From Strobilurus pachycystidiatus (lineage: Eukaryota > Basidiomycota > Agaricomycetes > Agaricales > Physalacriaceae): DNA of 64,000 nucleotides. Made by a program: the position numbers and the translations under genes. The notes beneath the pieces were generated by a model that worked only from the letters and a program-made list of their open reading frames with translations, ran no database searches and had not been told where the DNA came from. Of the stretch, positions 55,734 through 64,000 are shown in pieces (positions within the stretch are counted from its first letter, which is position 1; every line of letters starts with the position of its first letter). The stretch spans positions 372,001-436,000 of the forward strand of contig JAHLMK010000011.1 in the NCBI GenBank assembly GCA_019915135.1, in the 5' to 3' direction.

Positions 55734-58700
55734 ATGGTAGCCGCAGGCTCAATAACCGTCGCTGGTTCGTTTTATTCGATTTTCTGCTCAATATCGCTCA
55801 TTTCGTCGTCGCAGTGCGTGTGCGCCCACCGACGGCCACCGAGAGAGCCCGCCTCCCAGAGCCATGTTACGACACTACCATCCGCGGCGACGCAACGCTT
55901 TCAACGCCTAGATCAGTTGCCACCACTTCATCACTGCGCGAGGTCGTCCAAGTTGTGGACGACCGCATTCTCACATTTGACCCCGACGAGAAGGACACGA
56001 CGAAAGCATTCATGGAACGAGGATTCATGCCGCCAGGCACCAAGCGTTACAAGGACCGGCGATTCATGTTCGACCGCGTGTTCGACTACGAGGCGCGGCA
56101 GCGGGATGTCTACGAGTCGACGGCGCAGCCGCTGCTGAAAGGGCTGTTTGACGGATACAACGCGACGGTGTTTGCATACGGGGTGCGTCGTCAACCTGTG
56201 CGCGAGGCGGCGACTAATGGCAGGGCAGGCAACGGGCTGTGGCAAGACACACACAATTAGCGGGACAGAGACAGACCCGGGCATTATCTATCTCACCATG
56301 GCGGATCTGTTCCAGCAGATCGAGGACAGGCGGGACGAGTGCAACGTCGATGTCTCCGTCACGTTCCTCGAGATATACAACGAAGAGATCCGCGACCTTC
56401 TCTCGGAGCAGGCCGCCAATGCGCCGCGCGGTGGGCTCTCCATCCGCGAGGACAAGAGCGTCAAGGTCGTCGGCCTCAACGAGCTCAAGCCCCAGTCTGC
56501 AGAGGAAGTCAAGCAGATTGTCCTGCTGGGCAACTCCCGCCGCACACAGAGCCCGACCCACGCCAACGAAACATCCTCTCGCTCCCATGCTGTGCTCCAG
56601 GTCCACGTTACCCAGTCTCCTCGCACCGCCAACATATCCGAGCAGCGCACAGTTGCCACTCTCTCCATCATCGATCTCGCCGGCAGCGAACGCGCCGCCG
56701 CGACGTCCAACATGGGCCAGCGCATGGTGGAGGGCGCCAATATCAACAAATCTCTACTGGCACTTGGCAACTGTATCAACGCCCTTTGCGAAAGCGGAGG
56801 CGCTGTACGTCACGTTCCCTACCGGAACAGCAAACTCACTCGCCTTCTCAAATTCTCCCTCGGCGGTAACTGCAAGACCGTCATGATCGTCTGTGTCGCG
56901 CCCACGTCCATCCACTTTGACGACACCCATAACACTCTCATTTACGCCGAACGCGCCACGAAAATCAAAACAAAGGTCGTCACTCGCAACGTTGTCAACG
57001 TCGACCGCCACGTTGGACGTTATGTCGAGGCCATCAACCGTCTCAATACCGAGATTGCAGAGTTGAAAGCCAAACTCGCCGGCAAGAACAAGTCGGAGGC
57101 CGACATCATGCGCAGGAAGAAGGCAGAGTCTGTTGCCGAGGTCGAGCGCTCACAGGAGGACATGAGAGTCAAATACGATCAGACCAAGGACTCTATCGTC
57201 GATGGCGCCTTCTGTTCCGGAAAGATCGGCGTCGCCAATATCAAGTTGGCCGCGATTCGCTCCCGCCTTTCAGAATTAGATTCACGCGACATATCCTCGT
57301 CCGCTGACCTCCAAGCTGAACGCGCTCTCTTGCTTACTCTGGCAGGCCCAGAGGAAGACGCGATTAAACCAGAGTCTGTGCTATCCATCAGGCTACAACG
57401 GTCTTCTAACTCGAGAGCCATGTTTGACGCGACGATGAGGGCGGTCTCTGAGAGAAAGTCGGAGAAGCTCGACGATACGGGCATGGAGATGCTCAAATTA
57501 GACGCGAAACGGAGGAAGGCGGAAGTCGACGCGATGAAAGCACAGCAAGAGAAGGACGCCATGAAGGATGCAGTCACAGATCTGGCCCAACTCATGGTCG
57601 CTCTTGTTGGTATGCTTGGTCGATGTACCGTCACCATCGGCGATGCTGGCAGAGTTCTCAGAGGTGCATCTGGAGACGATCTCTCTCCGACTGCTACCAG
57701 CGTTGCTTCATTGCTTCAACAAGTCCGGGAAAAGAACGACGAAGCCTTCATCAAACTTGTCGGACATTCTACAAGCGAATACACCATGCGCGACTCTACG
57801 GTCCTGGACAGCTACAAGAATTACACCAACCCCACCTTTTCACGTCGAGTCAGCTCCGCTCCGTCAGCGTTCTCCGGTGCACGCCGTTCAACCGCCTTTG
57901 ATGGCAATACATCCAGACGAATGAATGGCTACGACAGTAACTCTTCGTCTGCTTCTCCCCGACGCAACCATCGTTCACCCAGAAAATCGGTTCGGACGAG
58001 TCTAGCATCCAATCCCTATCGTCGCGTCTCTGACAAGGAGAGGAAGGCAGCGAAGGCAGGGAAGAGCGTGCAGTGGCGTGATGAAGCTGGCCAAGGACAA
58101 CTTGACGACGGTGGATCTGCGCTTGCGGCTCCACCACCACCACCACCATCGCCACCACCTGTTCATGTCGCCCCTCCGAGTCCAACTCCTGTAGAGCGGA
58201 CACCAAATGGTCGTCGGACACCACCTGCCAATCGTCCAACGTCCCGCGCTGGTTCTGAAAGTGAGTGGGAGGACGACGAGAGGACAGATGATAGTGTCCA
58301 TTTGTCCATGACGCTCTCATCCAGACACTCGTACGGAACTCTCGGCTCAACAAGGCGGCCTCGAGCCAATCGCTTGGACTTTTTGAAAGGGAAGGGCAAG
58401 GCGCCCGTGCTTGGCAGTCTGGCGGAGGATAAAGATGAGGAGGACTTTTCGGGTCGGCGGATCTCTCAGCCATTGGCACCGAGAATGATGAACTCTCAGG
58501 ACGATGAGATGCACGGCGGTCGACATCTTCGTAGTGGTTCTGGCGGTCAAAAGACGCCAAGTCGACGTGTCTCTGTTTCTAGGGTTGGGTCCACTCCTGG
58601 GAAGAGCCGTCGACGATCCAACATTGGGCCTGTGCGGATGGAGAAGGGCCGTAGACGTTCCAGCATGATCCCTCAGCTATCACCACCGAGTGGGGAGTCA

Positions 58701-58919
58701 CGGTCGCGGCGAGTTTTGCTACAGAGTCCTGCGAAACGCGTCAAAAGAGTGTCAATGTCGGCCCGAGGCATAGCGCCGCCTCCTCGTCTGAGATCTATGG
58801 CACCTTCTGGAAGTTCTGCATCTTCATCGTCGACTGTAAACTCGTCGATTGTGATGGACGGCAACACAAGTTTTGGAGACACCAGCATGAACAGATCCTT
58901 ACGACCGACTTGGCGATGA
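55734..58919 (+). CDS. KIP3: Kinesin-8 motor (Kip3/Klp5 type)
   Basis: Kinesin-8 motors walk to microtubule plus ends and depolymerise them, helping set spindle length and nuclear position. Exons 55734-55764, 55815-56182 and 56229-58919 total 3090 nt and encode 1029 residues. The motor starts VAVRVRPPTATERARLPE, with the family-typical long insertion VVDDRILTFDPDEKD and RYKDRRFMFDRVFDYEARQR, then FAYGATGCGKTHTI (P-loop), LEIYNEEIRDLLSE, NETSSRSHAVLQVHV (switch I), IIDLAGSERAAA (switch II), NKSLLALGNCINAL and NSKLTRLLKFSLGGNCKT. A neck coiled coil and a second coiled coil (KAESVAEVERSQEDMRVKYD) follow, then a long Ser/Pro-rich basic tail with PPPPPPSPPP. The large loop-2 insertion favours kinesin-8. 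The motor is complete. Confidence 0.92.
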
Positions 58920-59215
58920 TCGACTCTTAATGATGTTATGAATGTTATGTATGTTCATTCTATCTATTTGTAACATAGCTGTAGCGTACAGTTCTGTGAT
59001 TCATGCATTCAACCATCCTTTGTTTCTTCGCATCTCGTTCCCATATGTAATATCAGTATAGTACAGTACAGTAAAATGTATACCCTGGTGTCATCTCTTA
59101 GACCCGTATGAACACGTATATTGACCTGTTGGAGGATTACCAGAACAACAACATGAAGTATCCTTTTTGTTACGTGTCCTCACGGCGCCCCGAGAATTAG
59201 CTGTAAGTATGATAT
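58920..59215. other. Convergent 3' region
   Basis: 296 bp between the kinesin-8 stop and the HIT gene stop. AT-rich with a TACAGTACAGTA repeat near 59060. No gene recognised. Confidence 0.55.
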
Positions 59216-59980
59216 CTAACATGGCAATACAGCGACTTGGTGACCAGCTTGCAAGATCTTAATGGTCTGTTCTGCCGTCACAAACCAAGAAAAGCCCTTT
59301 ATGTGGCGTTCATCACCTTTTGCAACGGGGTATTTCCATCCTCGGAGACGCAAGGTGTATGGTAAACCTTGCAAGTGGAGATGCAGATGGTTGACGGAGT
59401 TGTAGGGGGGTATGTGGAAGCCCATTCTGCAGATACCATGGTTCAGTATACAAAAGTATAGAAGGGACCATTTGAATTTTGCTCACTTCCTTGCATCCGG
59501 GGGGACATTCAGCTGGTCCAGTATCGTACTCCCGAGGGACGTCATGGATTTGACTGTTCTCGAATGATTCAGCTTAGGTGTTAGGGCACCACGCGTACTG
59601 TATTCACCTAATTCAACATCCTTTGGACGAAGATCTTTTACGCTTGCTAGTATGTAGATCAGAAGGTGTAGGTCGTCTACAGCTTTGACGTTAGGCATGC
59701 ACTTACATATGTGCTTCTTGGGTATTAGCTGGAGATGATGCTGACTGGAAGGTCTGCGATCCTTGAACACCACGTATTGGTCGTCCTATGAGAGCCTTAG
59801 AAATAGCAGAGATGGGATGAGAATTTTATGTACTTCGTAGACTACGTTGAATCCATTCTCCTTCGAGGCGTTACAGAAGGCGCAGTTTTTCACGTAGGCA
59901 GGAGAGCCAGACTCAATGTCGTCAGGAAGCTGTACTGAAGGACGCTTCGAAAACGGCCAGAAGGGTAAGCAGCCTAGCAT
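59216..59980 (-). CDS. HIT-family nucleotide hydrolase (Hint3-like)
   Basis: HIT proteins hydrolyse nucleotide phosphoramidates or dinucleotides. Starts MLGCLPFWPFSKRPSVQLPD at 59980. The core is CAFCNASKENGFNVVYE, DDQYVVFKDRRPSSQHHLQL, IPKKHICK, then LVKSMTSLGSTILDQLNVPP and the active HIT motif NSVNHLHLHLQGLPY (His-x-His-x-His), all read across three short introns. The end is KGFSWFVTAEQTIKILQAGH and stop at 59216. A Cys pair CAFC in the N-terminus could bind zinc. The Hint3-like or aprataxin-like placement is by the arrangement of the core, not by search. Located convergently with kinesin-8. Confidence 0.85.
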
Positions 59981-60240
59981 TGCAAGTAGCAAAGCAGAAG
60001 GGTGTAAGCAAGCAGCACGGAATTGGCCCCGAGTACCTCTGTCAACGTAAGAACCCCTGTCGTTACATTAGATATTTAGTAGAATGCTGTTGGAAGTCGA
60101 TGTACAGCAAACGCCGCCCGTATTCACGCCAATAGCTTGAATGTGTTGATTGTGTACGATAGATGATGCGTGGTAAAATACAGTAATGTGGTGTATGCAA
60201 TGAAAAGTAGAGAAATATCGATGCCAATTTGGCGACGCTT

Positions 60241-61892
60241 TCATGACAAAAATCCACGAATCGCGCCTCCAACGTTCAGAACATCCAGTCTGCGGAAGAA
60301 GTGATGAGTAAATGGTGAATTCGAAGCACTAGAAGTCGACTAACAGGAATGTGTCGTGACCCCAAACACCACCGAGCTCGTAATAGACGACCTGGTTATT
60401 GCCCGCTAGGCGGAGAGCATCTGCCAACTCACGCTGTTGTTCGACAGTGAACAGGATGTCACTTTGTACGCCGAGAACGAGAACAGGTGTTTTTGCCAGA
60501 GGTTTCATGCCCTGGGCAAGCGAATCGAGGTAGGGAGGAGGGTGAGTTGGAGGGGGGTGTGATTTTGAGTGCGAAGTTTTGTGTGTCTGGACGTTAGAGA
60601 GATAGTCGGTGTCCTTGAGTACAGGTTGCAGTTGTAGTTCATTTAATGCGTCTTCGGTCATGTCGAAAAGATCCATCGCTTTGGAGATGTAGATGAGCGA
60701 GTTGGCGTCATATTTCAAGCAGAATTGTTCGCCCTTCAATGTGGTGAGTCACAGATAGCGAAGATAGCGAAGGCAAATCTGATACCTGATGGTCAAGATA
60801 TGTCTCGATCAGGAAATCTGGACAGAGTGCAGGCTGACGAGGACCATGTTGGCTGGACTGAGAAGCAGGGAGAGGTTTGACCTGCCTCCCAAATCGCTGG
60901 TCCCATTCTGGCCCAGACCGATAGGTTATGGTCGCGATCTCTGGAGCCAATGTGAGTCGCGAGGATAGCGCTCGACTATTGACGTACGTCTGGCCAATTT
61001 CATTCCCGTGTGAGGCGGTGAGCCGTCATAGTAGAAGCCGTGGTTCCAATTGGGATCTGCCATCAGGACTGACAGGAGATCAGAGCTACGAAGGCCGCGG
61101 ATGAGGAGTTGGCGTACCACTTCGCTGGGCATATCGCATGGCGACAGATGACGGGGAGCTTCGCGCTGTACCACTTATGCTGACAACTTTGCCAACGCGT
61201 TCAGGATGGAGCCAGCCCGCTGCCAGGGACTGCATGGCGCCCATGGAGCATCCGACACTGGCGTACAGCTTGTCTATGCCAAGATGGTCGAGGAGATAGA
61301 ACTGGGCGCGGACCATGTCGAAAACGGAAAGGACAGGAAAATTGGTAGCGTAATGGCGGCCGGTAGTGGGATCTAGTGACGAGGGCCCCGTGGATCCATA
61401 GCACCCGCCCAGTACGTTGGTGCAGATGATAAAGAACTGGTTCGTGTCGAGCGCCTTTCCTGGTCCGATGAACTTTTCCCACCAGCCCTCGGCCGTGTTT
61501 AGTGCAGTCGAGGCAGCATGCGAGGATGCAGACAGACCCGTGTGGAGCAGGATGACATTGTCCTTGGACGGAGCCAGGGTGCCCCATGTTTCGTACGCGA
61601 CGTCAAACGAGCCTAGCGATGAGCCGTACGCTAACGGCATGGGTGTATCGTGATGGTAGACAGAGTAGGAGGCGGGATTGGGGCGCGCGTAGGGGGGTTC
61701 CGGGCCAGATGCATACTGCTTTTCTGCGGCGCCAGTGTGTGGCAGCCCGGAGCTTTGACGGCGGATCTGGGACTCGCGGGCAGCATGGGCGTCGACGCAG
61801 GGAAAGTGCGGCGCGCCAGTCGACACGGAGCGGAAACAGCGGAGTCTGCAGGGGACTGGCAGCCGGCGGGCGCCTGCTCTGAGGAAGGACAT
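60241..61892 (-). CDS. Homoserine/serine O-acetyltransferase, alpha/beta-hydrolase type, likely mitochondrial
   Basis: Uses acetyl-CoA to acetylate homoserine or serine for sulphur amino acid synthesis. Starts [20 protein letters not shown] at 61892, an Arg-rich presequence. Then [70 protein letters not shown] and [20 protein letters not shown]. The nucleophile is in [20 protein letters not shown]. Later [73 protein letters not shown] (Asp region) and [11 protein letters not shown] (His). The last intron (60288-60338) joins TFL to [15 protein letters not shown] with stop at 60241-60243. The mitochondrial leader and the FPCVDAH block make the fungal serine O-acetyltransferase (cysA/cys2) branch likely, but Met2 cannot be ruled out. 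Confidence 0.85.
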
Positions 61893-62113
61893 GGCCAGAG
61901 ACGCTTCTGTCAGCCGTTCCGCTCATTTTGACTTTTCTGATCGCTGCGAAGGCGAACGATGGCGCAATATCGACAGATCACGTGGCCGTCGGCATTAATT
62001 ACAGGTTTAATTACTTCTCGCTGTCCGAATCGGGCATATCGAGGCTAAGAGTGTTGACTCCGAAGGTTCACCTGTGTGTCTGCTACTTACTACGTTGCTG
62101 CTCGTCGTATCAG
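61893..62113. promoter_or_regulatory. Divergent promoter, O-acetyltransferase / right-edge gene
   Basis: 221 bp between the start codons of the O-acetyltransferase (61892, minus) and the right-edge gene (62114, plus). No TATA box seen. The role is inferred from the head-to-head arrangement. Confidence 0.4.
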
Positions 62114-64000
62114 ATGGCGACCTCAGTGCGCCACAGCGTCGACTACTACGCACGGAGCGTGTCCTCCATCGCAGCATCAACGAGCTCGCCGTCAACCGCC
62201 GACGCCAGTCCGCGCCTGGACTCAGTGTCCAGCTTCTCAACGGCAACATCGACGTCGACCAACCGCCACGCGCGCGCCCCACGACGCAGCTTGAGCCTGC
62301 TGGGCAAGCTTCCCAAAGATGTCAGTGCTTGCTGATCCTGGGCCCAATATATCGATGTGCCTAACACGTGTTGGACATGGCGTTCTAGTTTTCCGCACTG
62401 CTGCGTTCACACAACCCGACCAGGAGGAACAGTGTGACCATCTGCCAGGTCGGAACCGTCCCCCGCGTCGCCTGACACGTCCCGCTCACGTCTTGCCCAG
62501 ACCGACCCAGCTGCCAAAGTCCTGCTGGCGGACTATGCCGACGTGCACCCGTACGACCCCTCCATCACTGCCAAAGACATGTATGCCCGCAAGGACGACG
62601 ACAGACCCGCGCGCAAGTCAAAACCGGAAAATAGAGTGCGCTCGTGCCCAGCCTCTCTCGCCCCGTCGCTGACGTCGCTGCCAGTTTTACAGCTTCCTAA
62701 CGCGCTCACGATCCCGCTCTCGCACAAAACATGACTCGTCTCTCGACCACCACGACTCTGGATTTCCACAACTCGGCCACGACTTTCCCCACACAAGCTC
62801 CCATTCCCGCCAGTCTAGCTCTTCGAGACAGACGGACAAGAGCCCGAGCAGACCCACTCAATCCCGTCCGCTTTCTACTACGACCACTGCCACGAACACC
62901 ACTATCATGCCTCCCACGCCCAAGGCGCGACGCACCGCTGGTCCCCTCACAACCACCCCCGAGATTACCCCGTACCCTAACGAAAACCTGTCACGACCGC
63001 CCTCGCCGAAAGCGCCATCCGCCACCCGCAAGAAATTGCACAATCTGTTCGGCATCCCTCTGACGAGTTCAAGGAAGTCGAGCTCCCGGAAATCCTCCAT
63101 CAGCAGCAGCACACGCCCAAATACTCCCGATCCACATGCTGCGTCCAATCCTCCCCCTCTCCCTGATACCTGCTCAGGCCACGACCCATTACCTTCTTCA
63201 CCTCGCAAGTCCCTTGCACCTCCGCCTTTGGACACCAGTCGCGCACAGAGCCCATCTCTGACTGCTCGGTCGAGACAAAGGACTTTTGATTCGTTGGAGT
63301 CATCAACATCTACATCCGCTTCCACGTCCTCGCGACGAGAACATGCCCTTAAATCACAGAAGCTGTTCCTCGGTAAGTCCTTATCGCCCGTGGTTAATTT
63401 GGTAAATGCCTAAATGGGCACATAACTTAGCTCGCATACCTGTAACGCCCTCGACATCTTCCCATTCGGACGACCGTTCCAGCATGTCGACGCCACTAGT
63501 AGTCTCCGGTCCGACCAAACACAGACGGACGCATACCAGCCAATCCGATTCGTTACCATCAACGCCAATTACTCCGACGACACCAATGCAGCGGAATACC
63601 GCCACACCGCAACCTCGCCACACTGATGGCAACAGTGGGATACCAAGAATATCACATACCCCTGCGACCCCCCAGCGAGCCGAGACTAATCTTCCCCGAC
63701 TTGGTCAAAGAAAGGATTCTCTCGAATCATCGCGTCGGCCCCGAGAGATGTCTATTGTCGACGAGGAGCATTCAATTCTAGACGAAGTGGCGGACAAGGG
63801 AAAGTCGAGGGATACCTCACGACAAGGTTACCAATCGGTTATCAGCAAGATGAAGTCGGCAAACGTGCGTTCGACCCGGCACGGTTCCTTTGACTTCGAG
63901 CGTCCGGGGTGGGGAAGTATCGCCCGGAGTACAAGCGGGCATTCGACGAGTACGGCCAACACCATACCCAAGGGCAGCGGGGATAATTTGACCACCCGAA
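62114..64000 (+). CDS. Ser/Pro/Thr-rich low-complexity protein, 5' part (runs off right edge)
   Basis: Starts MATSVRHSVDYYARSVSSIA at 62114. Exon 1 ends with RAPRRSLSLLGKLPKD; later exons give FSALLRSHNPTRRNSVTICQ, TDPAAKVLLADYADVHPYDP with SITAKDMYARKDDDRP, and then a long Ser/Pro/Thr/Arg-rich stretch (PPTPKARRTAGPLTTTPEIT, SPKAPSATRKKLHNLFGIPL). After the intron at 63373-63430 come ARIPVTPSTSSHSDDRSSMS and ARSTSGHSTSTANT. No domain is seen. The LFGIPL phrase following a basic run could be a binding motif. More of the gene lies to the right of the window. Many SP/TP sites suggest phosphorylation. The product cannot be named from this part. Confidence 0.65.

Overview
This window is nuclear DNA from a filamentous basidiomycete, most likely a mushroom-forming Agaricomycete. 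The evidence is the compact gene layout on both strands, many GT-AG introns of about 45-60 bp inside almost every gene, fungal-specific genes (homoisocitrate dehydrogenase, Laa2, Lcl2, Rrn11), a secreted protein resembling basidiomycete fruit-body-specific proteins, and F-box and low-complexity proteins of the mushroom type. No operons, CRISPR arrays, prophage or DNA transposons were seen. Exon joins were worked out by hand from reading frames and splice signals, so the gene limits below are start and stop codons spanning introns.

Layout. 0-7 kb: 5' part of UBA1 (runs off the left edge), a cyclin-like gene, the spliceosomal factor Cactin, and a divergently transcribed mitochondrial ClpX. 7-18.3 kb: a p24/GOLD cargo receptor, tRNA 2'-phosphotransferase (TPT1), a single-pass membrane protein, LYS12 and CDT2 head to head, a 2.6 kb stretch with no convincing gene, and a small secreted cysteine-rich protein. 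18.7-29.7 kb: a WG/GW-repeat protein with a CcmS-like domain, a secreted S28 serine peptidase, an Rrn11-like RNA polymerase I factor head to head with a Laa2-like AP-1 accessory protein, a 1.6 kb gene-free stretch, and a helix-loop-helix regulator. 29.8-42.6 kb: biotin-protein ligase, the largest subunit of RNA polymerase I (RPA190), a Cdk-site-rich protein, VPS60 and an aldehyde dehydrogenase. 43-49.3 kb: an accessory-looking tract with unrecognised genes, an F-box protein, and a 260 bp tRNA-derived SINE with a perfect 17 bp target duplication. 49.7-64 kb: TRM11, LCL2, a peroxiredoxin, a galactose mutarotase, kinesin-8, a HIT hydrolase, a homoserine/serine O-acetyltransferase and the 5' part of a low-complexity protein that runs off the right edge.

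Most genes are housekeeping and unrelated in function. Two RNA polymerase I genes (RRN11-like and RPA190) lie about 6 kb apart, and three RNA-processing genes (Cactin, TPT1, TRM11) are scattered through the window. Several pairs share short divergent promoters: Cactin/ClpX, LYS12/CDT2, RRN11/LAA2, BPL1/RPA190, and O-acetyltransferase/right-edge gene. The most notable signals are the SINE, a run of three micro-exons (14, 18 and 21 nt) encoding the catalytic metal site of RPA190, a GC-AG intron in VPS60, and the tandem WG repeats at 20.1 kb.
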